DNA of 64,000 nt from Pectobacterium carotovorum (GTDB lineage: Bacteria > Pseudomonadota > Gammaproteobacteria > Enterobacterales > Enterobacteriaceae), in NCBI RefSeq assembly GCF_033898505.1, contig NZ_JAXAFK010000001.1:930001-994000 (forward strand), written 5' to 3'. Under the pieces are notes generated by a model. It had not been told where the DNA came from and made no database searches. It worked only from the letters and a program-made list of their open reading frames with translations. A program made the translations under genes and the position numbers. Numbering within the stretch: position 1 is the stretch's first letter; every line of letters begins with the position of its first letter. Positions 8,196 to 17,261 of this stretch are shown piece by piece.

Positions 8196-9707
8196 CTAAG
8201 CCTGGGCTTCAGCATGCTCCCATGCGGCTTTGCGAAGATCTGCGGGTTTAAGGTCGCGTGCAGGAATGATCACACCATCGCATTTACCCTGTCGGAACAC
8301 CGTAATGGTATCTGCCACGTCCAGCAATTCCTCTTCCTCACTCGATACCACGATGACGCAGCAGCCTTTATCCGCCAGCTGATGGATGATGCGATAAATA
8401 TCCGCTTTTGCCCCAATGTCGACGCCTTTGGTCGGCTCATCCAGCAATACCAGATTGGCGTTTTGCGCAATGACCCTGGCGAGCAGAACTTTTTGCTGAT
8501 TGCCTCCGGAAAGCGATTTAATCGGTCCGCTCAGCGTTCCCAGCGTATTCATCTTGCTCAGCAACTCAGCGGCGGCCTGCCGCGCAGCGCTGTGACTGAC
8601 AAATCCGCCAGAACGGAATTTTTTCAGAACCGGCAGCATGGCGTTGGCATAGCTCGACATCTGAGGAATGAAGCCATCTTTTTTACGTTCTTCTGTCAGG
8701 TAAGCAATCCCCTTATCAATGGCTTTTGCCGGTGAAGAAGGATGGTATTCTTTGTGACCCAGCCGGATGTCACCACCGGTAACGGTTTCCAACCCAAACA
8801 GCGTCTGGCACAAGCGCGTCCGGCCTGCGCCGGCCAGCCCGTATATACCCAAAATTTCCCCGCGATATGCCTCAAGGTTGATGCCTTTCAGGCGATCAGT
8901 CTGCAGGTTGGTGACCGAGAGCCAGGGTTTGCCCATCGCGCCGCGGATCAGACTACGGCTGTTAGACGGCGCCTGATAAGCATTTGCATCGCCCACAATA
9001 GCGTCAATGATGGCGCTTTTGCTCAGCGTTTTTTTGCCTTCGTTATAAATCACTCGGCCGCCGCACATGACGGTTGCTTCATCACAAACACCCAACACTT
9101 CGTCTAATTTATGAGAGACCAGCACTACGCCAATCTGCTTTTCGCGTGCGATACGTTGTACTGCCTGCAGCAGTTCTTCTGCCTGCGCACCTTCCAGCGC
9201 GGTCGTCGGTTCATCGAGGAATAGAAAACGGGCGTCGCGATCAAGGTTAGAAACCACTTCCAGCATCTGCTTTTCAGGATGTGACAGATTTTTGACCAGC
9301 GCGGTAGCGCTGAAACTCAGATGGTAATCATTTAGTACTTTCTCGGTATGCGCGATCATACTTGCATCATCTATAAAGCCACTGCCTTTACGACATTCAC
9401 GTCCGAGAAAAAGGTTTTGCCAGACGCTCATGCCGGGAATGAGACGGAGTTCCTGATACACACAAGCAATACCTTTGTTGAGTGCATCCCGTGGCGAAGC
9501 AAGGTGCACCGGCGTTTCGCCGATCATCAGCTCTCCACTATCCTGCGTGTTAACGCCCGCCAGGATTTTCAGTAGCGTTGATTTACCCGCCCCATTATGG
9601 CCAAAGAGGCCGTGGATCTCGCCAGGCTTTACGCTGAAATCCACACCGTGGAGAACCTGCACACCCGAAAAACCGATTTTGACCTGCTTCGCCACATAAT
9701 TCATCAT
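8196..9707 (-). CDS. Sugar ABC transporter ATP-binding protein (RbsA/XylG/AraG type)
   Basis: A 503-aa double-domain ATPase of the carbohydrate uptake CUT2 family. Domain 1 has Walker A GHNGAGKS (residues 36-43) and Walker B FLFLDEPT. Domain 2 has the degenerate GLAGAGRT usual in this family, the signature LSGGNQQKV and LLDEPTKGVD. It energises sugar import with the permease and binding protein encoded just upstream. AGGCGAAG precedes two adjacent ATGs; either could start. It is the last gene of the operon kinase-permease-binding protein-ATPase. The substrate is unknown but probably a monosaccharide or alditol related to that of the facing PTS operon, since the operators match. Confidence 0.92.
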   Translation of the reverse strand: MMNYVAKQVKIGFSGVQVLHGVDFSVKPGEIHGLFGHNGAGKSTLLKILAGVNTQDSGELMIGETPVHLASPRDALNKGIACVYQELRLIPGMSVWQNLFLGRECRKGSGFIDDASMIAHTEKVLNDYHLSFSATALVKNLSHPEKQMLEVVSNLDRDARFLFLDEPTTALEGAQAEELLQAVQRIAREKQIGVVLVSHKLDEVLGVCDEATVMCGGRVIYNEGKKTLSKSAIIDAIVGDANAYQAPSNSRSLIRGAMGKPWLSVTNLQTDRLKGINLEAYRGEILGIYGLAGAGRTRLCQTLFGLETVTGGDIRLGHKEYHPSSPAKAIDKGIAYLTEERKKDGFIPQMSSYANAMLPVLKKFRSGGFVSHSAARQAAAELLSKMNTLGTLSGPIKSLSGGNQQKVLLARVIAQNANLVLLDEPTKGVDIGAKADIYRIIHQLADKGCCVIVVSSEEEELLDVADTITVFRQGKCDGVIIPARDLKPADLRKAAWEHAEAQA

Positions 9708-9726
9708 TCTTCGCCTTTCACTTAAG

Positions 9727-10707
9727 TCAGTATGCTGAACCCATTACCGATGCTGCGTTGTCTTTGGTGACCAGCAGCGGTGGGTTGTTGATCATGGCTG
9801 GAACCTGTTCACCGTTCAGACTCTTCCTGGCATTTTCAACCAGCAACTGAGCCAGTTTAACCGGCTCCTGAATCGCACCGGCTTTCAATATGCTGTTGTT
9901 CTGAACGGCTTTGACGCCTTCTTTATCCACAAACGCATACAGCTTCACTTTGTCACTGACCCCCAGTTGCTGGATTGCCGCCAGTGACCCGAGCGCGGAA
10001 GGTTCGGTGTCTGAGTACACGACGTTAATTTCTGGCCTGCCCTGCAGCATTTCAGTGGTGACTTTCAGGGAGGTTGTTTCTTCTACTTTGCCATTGACCA
10101 GCGCGACGAACTTAATGTTTTTGTTGGATGCCACGGCTTCCTTGAAGCCTTCATCACGTGCATTTGCGGCAATGGATGTTGGTTCTCCCACGATACCCAC
10201 TGTCGCAGTGCCATTTTCACCAATGTCTTTCAACAGCTGCTGGCCAATGAGCTTGCCGCCTTCACGCTGATCGGTCTGAACACCTTGAACCAGCGTGACG
10301 TTTTGCTGCTTCATCCCCTCGGTATCCGGAAGGATGTTGATGGCAAACGCCGGAATTTTTGCCTGATTAAGCTGGTTTATGATCGACACGCACGGGCCTG
10401 AGGAGACGCAGTTCACTGCGACCGCATCCACTTTCTGTTCAATGAAGTTCTGCACCTGCGAAAGTTGCTTGGCGTCGTCATTATCAGCAATCGAAATTTT
10501 TACGTTCAAGCCCTGTGCCGCTGCATTGTCTTCAAAGCTTTTTTTCATGGCAACGTAATAAGGGTTGGTGAGGTTCGGCAGCGTAACGCCCAATGTTTTT
10601 TTGCCGGCACCCACGGTGCTTTCAGTATCCTCACGGTTACAGCCGGCGAGCATGCAAGACAGTGCGACTATCGCTGCACCTGCGGTGATTGTGGTACGGA
10701 GTTTCAT
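9727..10707 (-). CDS. Sugar ABC transporter substrate-binding protein, lipoprotein-like
   Basis: A 326-aa binding protein of the RbsB-like periplasmic-binding family (type 1 fold). The mature part begins with KKTLGVTLPNLTNPYYVAM, a typical first strand and ligand loop. The signal peptide ends in a clear lipobox LAGC with Cys23, followed by Asn-Arg, so a lipid-anchored protein is predicted. That is unusual for a Gram-negative ribose-type binding protein. It lies 41 bases after the permease and 19 before the ATPase. Confidence 0.9.
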   Translation of the reverse strand: MKLRTTITAGAAIVALSCMLAGCNREDTESTVGAGKKTLGVTLPNLTNPYYVAMKKSFEDNAAAQGLNVKISIADNDDAKQLSQVQNFIEQKVDAVAVNCVSSGPCVSIINQLNQAKIPAFAINILPDTEGMKQQNVTLVQGVQTDQREGGKLIGQQLLKDIGENGTATVGIVGEPTSIAANARDEGFKEAVASNKNIKFVALVNGKVEETTSLKVTTEMLQGRPEINVVYSDTEPSALGSLAAIQQLGVSDKVKLYAFVDKEGVKAVQNNSILKAGAIQEPVKLAQLLVENARKSLNGEQVPAMINNPPLLVTKDNAASVMGSAY

Positions 10708-10748
10708 GTTTATCTCCTGGATATACGTAGGTCAGGGTTTAAGAAGCG

Positions 10749-11774
10749 TTATTGTTGTGTTTTGCGTGACTTCCTGACTTTGAGCCAGGGGATCACGATT
10801 TTTTTCGAGGTACGTAAGGTATCGAAGGTGACGCCGAACAGAATGATCAGGCCGATGACCAGCGGCTGCCAGTAAGCACTGACGTTCAGCACGTTCATCA
10901 GATTCGATATTGAGGCAATAAGCATGGCGCCAATCATCGCGCCGATAAGGCTGCCAGTGCCGCCAAACAGACTGACGCCACCGACCACCGCACCCGCGAT
11001 TGAGAAGAACAGTTCGTCACCACGGCCCGCCGTCGGATAGCCTGTCATCAGACGCGATCCATAAATCAGGCCGCCGCATGCCGCACAAAGTCCGGAAATT
11101 GCATACACCAACAGGGTGATGCGTGGAATGCTGATCCCCGATAAGCGTGCAGCATCTGCGTTACCGCCTACCGCATAGATGTGAGTCCCGGTGATGGTGC
11201 GGCGCAGGAAGATGACACCAATAACAATGGCCAGCAGCAGCGCTATGACAGGGAACGGAATACCCAGCGGTTTTGACTGACCGATGAGGCTGTAACCAAT
11301 TTGCGTCACGCGTATCGATTCGGCGCCGGTGATAATTTGTGGTATGGATGCCGCAACCCCCATCATCGCAAAGGTGACAATGAATGGCGGCACGCCGGTG
11401 CGTTCGATTATCAGACCATTTACCAGCCCACTCAGCGCACCCACCGCCAACACGATGGGTACGGCAAGCTGCCACGGAATGCCAAATTTCTCCATCAGCA
11501 ACGCCGCAACCACGCAGGTCATCGCCACGATGGAGCCGCAGGAGAGGTCGATACCCCCGGTCAGCAGGACAAAGGATTGTCCCAGGCAAAGGAAGCCGAT
11601 GACCGCGCCGTTCAGAAGCAACACCATCATGTTCGAAACAGTCAGGAAGTTAGGTGTGGCGATAAACCCGCCCAGCATGACCAGTAAGAAAACCACGGCG
11701 ATACCCGCTTCTGCAGGGACTTTGAGCGGCTGCTTAGGCGGTTTGATTTTTGCAGGGGTAGTTATTGAACTCAT
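10749..11774 (-). CDS. Sugar ABC transporter permease (RbsC type)
   Basis: A 341-aa inner-membrane permease of the CUT2 family with about ten hydrophobic segments. Family motifs include GGIDLSCGSIVAM (about residues 72-84), RTGVPPFIVTFAMM and the conserved GTGSLIGAMIGAMLIASISN near the C-terminus. It probably acts as a homodimer with the double ATPase. Its ATG overlaps the kinase stop by four bases (ATGA), showing translational coupling. A cytosolic proline/lysine-rich N-terminus of about 20 residues precedes the first membrane segment. Confidence 0.92.
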   Translation of the reverse strand: MSSITTPAKIKPPKQPLKVPAEAGIAVVFLLVMLGGFIATPNFLTVSNMMVLLLNGAVIGFLCLGQSFVLLTGGIDLSCGSIVAMTCVVAALLMEKFGIPWQLAVPIVLAVGALSGLVNGLIIERTGVPPFIVTFAMMGVAASIPQIITGAESIRVTQIGYSLIGQSKPLGIPFPVIALLLAIVIGVIFLRRTITGTHIYAVGGNADAARLSGISIPRITLLVYAISGLCAACGGLIYGSRLMTGYPTAGRGDELFFSIAGAVVGGVSLFGGTGSLIGAMIGAMLIASISNLMNVLNVSAYWQPLVIGLIILFGVTFDTLRTSKKIVIPWLKVRKSRKTQQ

Positions 11775-13219
11775 TGCAGCTCTCCTGATAATGCATTGGC
11801 ATAGGTAACGTAAGCGTCCAGGACATGGCGCGCATCTTGTTGTGGCTCGGCCACTTTCTCGAGCGGCACACTCCAGCGATCGGCCATTTCAATATTTGTA
11901 CATCCCAGCACGGCAGCGGCAGCCTGAATGGCTGCACCCGCGGCTGCCGTTTCACCCACCGGAGAAATCCAAACGGGCTTGCCCGTCAGGTCAGCCAGAA
12001 TCTGACGATAGGCGCGTGACTTTGCGCCGCCGCCGGTGACAACAATGCGACCGTCGTCAGTGAAGCCATGTTGTTTCAGTACCAGACCGCCCGCCAGCAG
12101 GCCGCACAGTACGCCTTCCACGGTGGCGCGAGCCATATCCTGCATCGTTGTGGTGGTACGTAATCCGCGCATGTGTCCCGTGGCGTCAGGAAGGTTGGGG
12201 GTGCGCTCGCCGTCCAGCCACGGAACAAGCTGAAGACCGTTGGCGCCGGGTGGCGAACTCAGCGCGAGCTCGTCGAATTCGTCAGGGGTAACGCGCAGCA
12301 TTTTGCGAAATGTATCGGTGACTTTGGCGGCGTTCAGCGTAGTAATCATGGGGATAAAGCGATCGGCCGCATCGGCATAACCGTTGATGGTGCCGGTGCT
12401 GTCGGTAATCCCTTTCCTGGTGATGCCATATAACGTACCGCTGGTCCCGATAGAGATACCGGTATCACCGGTTTTCAGGTTCATACCCAATGCGGCAGAC
12501 ATGTTATCGCCGGTCCCGACACCCACGATTGCACCCGCCAGTTCCTCCAGCTCAGGCATCAACTTCACCACGCCTGCAGGTTGATGCGACGGGATGATAG
12601 TGGGCCAGCGGGAAATCCAGTCAATTTGACTGTTAACCACCGCTGCCAGCTGTGGTTCCCAGCGATTGGTGAAGGGGTTGAAGTAACCCGTACCGGATGC
12701 CCCGCCGCGCTCGCACACAAAGCTACCGCTCAGACGGTAAACCAGATAATCAAACGGCAGCATGATGCGGTGGGCTTTTTCCAGCAGCCCCGGATAATTT
12801 TGTTCTGTCCAGGCCAGTTTAGAAATGGTCATTGCTGGCCCCGGAACAGAGCCCGTCAGGCGTGCCCATTCTTCCGGAGCAATCTTCTCGCACAATTCAC
12901 GCGCTTGCGGTGCAGACTCCGTGTCATTCCACAGCTTCGCAGGACGCAGCGGGCGATCGTGATTATCAAGCATGACGAGGCCGTGCCCCTGGCCACCGAC
13001 AGCCAGACCTGCAATACGTGGCCACCATTGTTTTAATTCAGTGAGCGCGGAGACTAATGCATCCCACCAGGCTTGCGGATCCTGCTCGCTACACGGCGGT
13101 GTGGTCGGTGGATGCAACTTACGAGCCTGTGCGATCACCTTGCCATTTTCAAGACTACGCAGCATGACGGTACAAGACTGGGTGGAGGAATCTATACCCG
13201 CAACAAGGTCCTGTTTCAT
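11771..13219 (-). CDS. FGGY-family carbohydrate kinase (xylulokinase-like)
   Basis: A 482-aa two-domain sugar kinase that phosphorylates a ketose or alditol after ABC import. The start GIDSSTQSCTVML is the ATP-phosphate loop of the fold, and GVGTGDNMSAALGM and GGGAKSRAYRQILADLTGKPV are C-terminal family motifs. Length and layout match xylulokinases (about 484 aa), and Gln-Gly-His-Gly near residue 76 resembles their substrate loop, but no xylose isomerase is present. D-xylulose, another ketopentose or a hexulose are all possible. It is the first gene of the minus-strand operon, with the shared operator about 100 bases upstream. Confidence 0.88.
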   Translation of the reverse strand: MKQDLVAGIDSSTQSCTVMLRSLENGKVIAQARKLHPPTTPPCSEQDPQAWWDALVSALTELKQWWPRIAGLAVGGQGHGLVMLDNHDRPLRPAKLWNDTESAPQARELCEKIAPEEWARLTGSVPGPAMTISKLAWTEQNYPGLLEKAHRIMLPFDYLVYRLSGSFVCERGGASGTGYFNPFTNRWEPQLAAVVNSQIDWISRWPTIIPSHQPAGVVKLMPELEELAGAIVGVGTGDNMSAALGMNLKTGDTGISIGTSGTLYGITRKGITDSTGTINGYADAADRFIPMITTLNAAKVTDTFRKMLRVTPDEFDELALSSPPGANGLQLVPWLDGERTPNLPDATGHMRGLRTTTTMQDMARATVEGVLCGLLAGGLVLKQHGFTDDGRIVVTGGGAKSRAYRQILADLTGKPVWISPVGETAAAGAAIQAAAAVLGCTNIEMADRWSVPLEKVAEPQQDARHVLDAYVTYANALSGELQ

Positions 13220-13314
13220 TGAACTACCTCTGAACTATCGTTAAGAAATGACAGAGCTGAAAGCGATAACTGAATGACAAGCAAACTGGGTTATGGTTTT
13301 AGATACTCAGTTTT

Positions 13315-13343
13315 TTGCTCATATGATCAGTTTTGTTTGCTCG
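13315..13343. promoter_or_regulatory. Operator before the kinase/ABC operon, matching the PTS operon sites
   Basis: TTTGCTCATATGATCA at 13315-13330 has the same core as the perfect palindrome at 3669-3686, with one changed base in one arm. A second TTTGCTC half-site is at 13337-13343. Located about 100 bases before the kinase start on the minus strand. Shared control by the SorC-type regulator is inferred. Confidence 0.6.
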
Positions 13344-13350
13344 TTTGTAA

Positions 13351-13977
13351 GATATAAACAATACCCACCGTAATAAATTCGTCAATTGTCGTGTTAAGGG
13401 AACGTTACGTAGCTCTCACTTTTAGTTTCACCTGGCAGCTCTGATGGTATGTTCGTTTGAACAGTGAAATAACCTTGATTTTTTGCGGTCTGGTAGAAAT
13501 TAGCTCTGAGCTTGATCTTCTGTATGGAGTTTAAGATTGTTTATTTTGGCAAGGGCAGTTATTTGAAGGGGTTTTATTTGCAAATAATCAAGTGAGATGA
13601 ACGTGCTGGGGATGTGATACAGAAAGCTCATAATAAATGGTCTCAATGTTTAAGAGACGGTTAATAAAAGCAATTTCCCGCATACATTGGCAGTATGCCA
13701 TGGTTTATCCGAAATCAAACGGCACTATGATAATAACCTCAGGGGGATTGTTGAGTTAAATGAACTTTTCGCCTCAACCAGATCTTGTTTCCACATTTCT
13801 GATGTTACCGAGATATCCTGCGGCAAAAAATGCGTGGTGAGAATGCCTATCTGGCTATGAGAAATGACTGTGGACCGATCATTTCTATGGCTGTTTATGC
13901 AAATTAAAACAGGGTCCATTAGCTGAACCCTTTTTCAAAATTACCAATTAGTCACATCCTAAGGTTCATACCATCTG
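13351..13977. other. Gene-poor stretch between sugar locus and integrase
   Basis: About 630 AT-rich bases with no convincing gene. The longest frames are short and lack ribosome binding sites. It may be remnant DNA of the integrated element whose integrase follows. No copy of the tRNA-Asn 3' end was found here by eye. Confidence 0.5.
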
Positions 13978-15228
13978 CTACTGGCGGCCCCTGACATAGG
14001 GTGGCACGAATTCCTCTCTGCATCTGTCCAAATAATCTGACCACCATTGCATCATCGCTTTACGGGCATCGAGATATTCTGCTTTATGGATGTAAGCCGC
14101 TCGAACGCTGTTACGCTCCTGGTGACTCATCTGCCGTTCAACCGCATCCTGCGCCCATAGGCCAGACTCCATCAGGGCACTACATGCCATTGCCCGAAAT
14201 CCGTGGCCGCAGATTTCATCTTTTGTGTCATAGCCCATCAGGCGTAGCGCCTTATTGACCGTGTTTTCGCACATCGGTTTATACGGATTATGATCGCCGG
14301 GGAATATAAGTTCCTGATGTCCGGATATTTCCCGTATCTGTTTCAGAATAGCAATAGACTGACAGGAGAGTGGAACGATATGTGGAGTACGCATTTTTGC
14401 ACCACGGCCAGAGTAGCGGACGCCGGGGATGGACTCGCGAGTGGCAGGAATGGTCCAGATTCTATTTTTGAAATCGATCTCAAACCAACGGGCGAAACGC
14501 AGTTCGCTGGAACGGATGAATAGGTGAAGGGTGAGTGAGACAGCCAGGCGGGTTAACTCTCGTCCTTGCTTGTAGTCCTCAATGCGAGTCAACAGTTCCG
14601 GTAGTCGCTCCAACTGAAGGGCGGGGTAATGACGTTTAACTGGCGGGGCGATGATACCCTCCAGATTTGCCGCGGGATTGTGCTCTATCAACTCCTGATG
14701 CACAGCATGACGCATTATGTTGCACATATGCTGCCGGGTACGTGCTGCGACTTCCAGCAGACCTTTTTTCTCAATGCTTTTCAGCAGGTCGATAAAGTGA
14801 CGAGGTTTCAGTTCAGCTACCGGCAAGTGTCCAATCACAGGGAATATATGATTGTTCATGCTGGCAAGCAGGCGGGATGCGTGGTTCTCAGACCATGTTC
14901 GGTTGCTGTTATGCCACTCCAGTGCCACATGTTTGAAGGTTTTTTCTGGTGTGGAAGTGGTTCTTTCAGCAGAGCGCTGTTGTGCTGGATTGATATTTTG
15001 CGCGAGGAGTTTACGGATACCATCACGCTGTTGACGAGCATTAGCTAAAGACACGTCAGGGTAGGCGCCTAAGCCAAGGCGAGATTCTTTTCTATTGATA
15101 CGATATTTGAGATACCAGAGACGTGAACCGCCTGGATTAACCAACAGGTACAGACCATGGGAATCGGAAATTTTGAAGGGTTTAGCGGATGGTTTTAAGT
15201 TGCGGATTTTTGTGTCGTTAAGAGACAT
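13978..15228 (-). CDS. P4-type tyrosine integrase at tRNA-Asn
   Basis: A 416-aa site-specific recombinase of the P4/prophage integrase type. The N-terminal domain (LNDTKIRNLKPSAKPFKISDSHGLYLLV) is the arm-binding DUF4102-like region. Catalytic residues are visible: the first Arg in RSSELRFARW, HGFR in the box II region, and the nucleophile Tyr in AAYIHKAEYLDAR. The gene appears full length and lies 161 bases from tRNA-Asn in the same direction, the usual arrangement for islands inserted at a tRNA 3' end. No excisionase or other phage genes are adjacent, so it is either a relic or the edge of an island extending left through the sugar locus. Confidence 0.92.
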   Translation of the reverse strand: MSLNDTKIRNLKPSAKPFKISDSHGLYLLVNPGGSRLWYLKYRINRKESRLGLGAYPDVSLANARQQRDGIRKLLAQNINPAQQRSAERTTSTPEKTFKHVALEWHNSNRTWSENHASRLLASMNNHIFPVIGHLPVAELKPRHFIDLLKSIEKKGLLEVAARTRQHMCNIMRHAVHQELIEHNPAANLEGIIAPPVKRHYPALQLERLPELLTRIEDYKQGRELTRLAVSLTLHLFIRSSELRFARWFEIDFKNRIWTIPATRESIPGVRYSGRGAKMRTPHIVPLSCQSIAILKQIREISGHQELIFPGDHNPYKPMCENTVNKALRLMGYDTKDEICGHGFRAMACSALMESGLWAQDAVERQMSHQERNSVRAAYIHKAEYLDARKAMMQWWSDYLDRCREEFVPPYVRGRQ

Positions 15229-15389
15229 TTGGGGGTCACTCCGTCATCGAACCAACATGACCCCAAATCTGACCACCAAATTCTCCCGATGCGGAGGAAA
15301 AACTAAAAATGCATCGGGAAGATTTTTCGCGCTAACTTATTGAATCTAAATCACATAAGGATTCGCAAAGAGGCATGAAAACAAGAATT

Positions 15390-15465
15390 TGGCTCCTCTG
15401 ACTGGACTCGAACCAGTGACATACGGATTAACAGTCCGCCGTTCTACCGACTGAACTACAGAGGA
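15390..15465 (-). tRNA. asnT: tRNA-Asn (GTT)
   Basis: 76 bases on the minus strand from TCCTCTGTAGTTCAGTCGG to GAGGAGCCA, with CCA encoded. The anticodon loop CTGTTAA gives GTT (Asn). All arms pair and the sequence is nearly identical to E. coli tRNA-Asn. mtfA upstream is the same neighbour as in E. coli. Its 3' end is the probable attachment site of the adjacent integrase. Confidence 0.97.
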
Positions 15466-15575
15466 ATCGTGTGAACGGGGCGCATGATATCCGCCACCCG
15501 CGGTACTGTCAACGGCAAAATCAGCTTTATCGTCTGACTGTTTAGGCTATGTACAATTCGCTGTTTTTTTATGAG

Positions 15576-16373
15576 TTAGTAAATGGATGGCGCACGGTAA
15601 TTCGTGCTGCTTTGCCAGCTTTTTAGACGGGCGAGCGGATCCTGCCGATAGAATTTTTGGAAGCAGCGGTATAGCTCGGGGAAACGCTCGTCGAGAAGTT
15701 CGGGGGCGCTGAAGAAGTATTCCGACAGCACCGCAAAGCACTCTGCCGGATCGTGGACGGCGTAGGGATCCATGCTGGCGGCCTCTTCGCCGACCAGATC
15801 GATTTCTTCCTGCAAGGCATCCATCGCGCCATGCAGATGCTGTTCCCAGACGGCAATCTCACGCAGCGGAATCAGGGGGACGCCCGTTGCTTCGCCGCTG
15901 CTGCGAATGTCCAGCTTGTGCGCGACTTCATGAATGATGAGGTTGAAACCGGAGAGATCGAAAGAGTCTTGTACTTCCTGCCAGTTGAGGACAATCGGTC
16001 CCTGATCCCAGCTTTGCCCAGACTGGACTATTTTTCCCGTATGCACGAGTCCGATGTCGTCTTGCCACTCTTCTTCAACAATAAACGGGCCGGGGTAAAC
16101 CAGAACTTCGTGGAAGCCATCTAACGCATCCATTCCCAGCGACAACACCGGCAGGGAAAATAACAGAGCGATGCGCTGCTGCATGATTTCCGTTAACGCC
16201 AGTTCCTGCAACGGAATCAGGCGCTTTTGCTTCAGAAACTGATCGGCAAGAGTGACCAGTTGCTGAAGCTCTTCATCGCTTAAGGGCGCGAGAAGCGGGA
16301 TGGAAATCGCAGCTTGCCAGTGTTCAAGCGTCTGCACCTGAGGTTGAGTGTTTTTCCACGGCCATTTAATCAT
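15576..16373 (-). CDS. mtfA: Mlc titration factor A, zinc aminopeptidase
   Basis: A 265-aa cytosolic zinc protein that in E. coli binds the repressor Mlc, relieving repression of ptsG, and has peptidase activity. The zinc motif HEVAH is at residues 148-152 in [12 protein letters not shown], and a downstream Glu in [15 protein letters not shown] context ([11 protein letters not shown]) supplies the third ligand region. Length equals the E. coli protein. It lies next to tRNA-Asn as in E. coli, so this is conserved backbone. Confidence 0.95.
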   Translation of the reverse strand: MIKWPWKNTQPQVQTLEHWQAAISIPLLAPLSDEELQQLVTLADQFLKQKRLIPLQELALTEIMQQRIALLFSLPVLSLGMDALDGFHEVLVYPGPFIVEEEWQDDIGLVHTGKIVQSGQSWDQGPIVLNWQEVQDSFDLSGFNLIIHEVAHKLDIRSSGEATGVPLIPLREIAVWEQHLHGAMDALQEEIDLVGEEAASMDPYAVHDPAECFAVLSEYFFSAPELLDERFPELYRCFQKFYRQDPLARLKSWQSSTNYRAPSIY

Positions 16374-16483
16374 TGTTATTGCTCGTTAAGTCGTCACTTG
16401 AATTTAAAGGCGAGGGCGTGTGTTGTTAAAATAACACAGCTGTTAAAATGCCGTAAAAGCGGGCATCATGGCAACTGCTAAAC

Positions 16484-16575
16484 GGAGAGATGCCGGAGCG
16501 GCTGAACGGACCAGTCTCGAAAACTGGAGTAGGGGCAACTCTACCGGGGGTTCAAATCCCCCCCTCTCTCCGCCA
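16484..16575 (+). tRNA. serU: tRNA-Ser (CGA)
   Basis: 92 bases from GGAGAGATGCCGGAGCGG to CTCTCTCCGCCA, with CCA encoded. The anticodon loop CTCGAAA gives CGA (Ser). A long variable arm (TAGGGGCAACTCTA) is present, as required for a serine tRNA. Confidence 0.97.
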
Positions 16576-16632
16576 CTATTCAAACACTTACCGCGCGTTT
16601 AGTCTGTGACGCTTTCCACACTTGGCAGTGGC

Positions 16633-17019
16633 TTAAAGCGGGCAGCTCAAATCCCCTTCTTTACAACTGAGCATGCTTTTGAATTCTTTTACGCGCTCGG
16701 CGGTTTTCTGCGTCAGGCACTGGGAATACAGCATGCCATGGAGCGATCCCCCTTCTGTCGGGAAGGTCTGAAACTCACAGTCAGCATCGCGATAGGCAAT
16801 CCATTTTCTCTGGGCTGACTTAAGCAATGCCTTGTGCTCTTCAATCACCAGACGTTTGACGACATCCTGATAGAGCCGATTAAGCTCGCCATCCACTTTT
16901 TTATACTCATCAGCCGCACACTGGCTCATGTCTAGCTGTGTGCTGGCGTTGCCACAGTCTGCTGCCGCGACTTGAGTTAGGGGCAGTAGAGCAAAGAGGG
17001 CAATCGCGAATTTTTTCAT
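16633..17019 (-). CDS. LprI/DUF1311-family secreted protein
   Basis: A 128-aa exported protein with signal peptide MKKFAIALFALLPLTQVAAA. The mature part carries the DUF1311 pattern (C...TQLDMSQCAADEYKKVDGELNRLY...AQRKWIAYRDADCEF) with conserved cysteines. Members related to mycobacterial LprI inhibit lysozyme, but the role in enterobacteria is not established. The C-terminus ends with two more cysteines (SCKEGDLSCPL). It is a single gene. Confidence 0.8.
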   Translation of the reverse strand: MKKFAIALFALLPLTQVAAADCGNASTQLDMSQCAADEYKKVDGELNRLYQDVVKRLVIEEHKALLKSAQRKWIAYRDADCEFQTFPTEGGSLHGMLYSQCLTQKTAERVKEFKSMLSCKEGDLSCPL

Positions 17020-17261
17020 TTTTTATCCTTTATAAACAGCACTACGCATGAATCTCGATTATACCCAGCCAGGCTGTTAGCTGCACATAAGCTGAGCGGG
17101 GAGGACGCTGCGGTATCGCTTAACATTTGAGCAGGCTGACGTTTACGGCGCTATTCCTCCAATCAAATAGGGATATTTTCATCGAAAATCCTATACTGAA
17201 TGCGCTGACATATCGTTTGCTTGGATGCATTGCATATTCATAACGACTGGGAGGGAAGAAT

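Noticed and set aside
12581..13036. Long plus-strand frame within the kinase gene
   Set aside because: It is antisense to a well-supported conserved gene and its protein is low-quality, Arg/Cys/His-rich sequence typical of shadow frames.
11771..13219. Naming the FGGY kinase xylB
   Set aside because: No xylose isomerase or XylR gene is nearby, and FGGY specificity cannot be read by eye.
13725..13919. Small minus-strand gene near the integrase
   Set aside because: No ribosome binding site, no recognisable protein features and AT-rich random-like composition.
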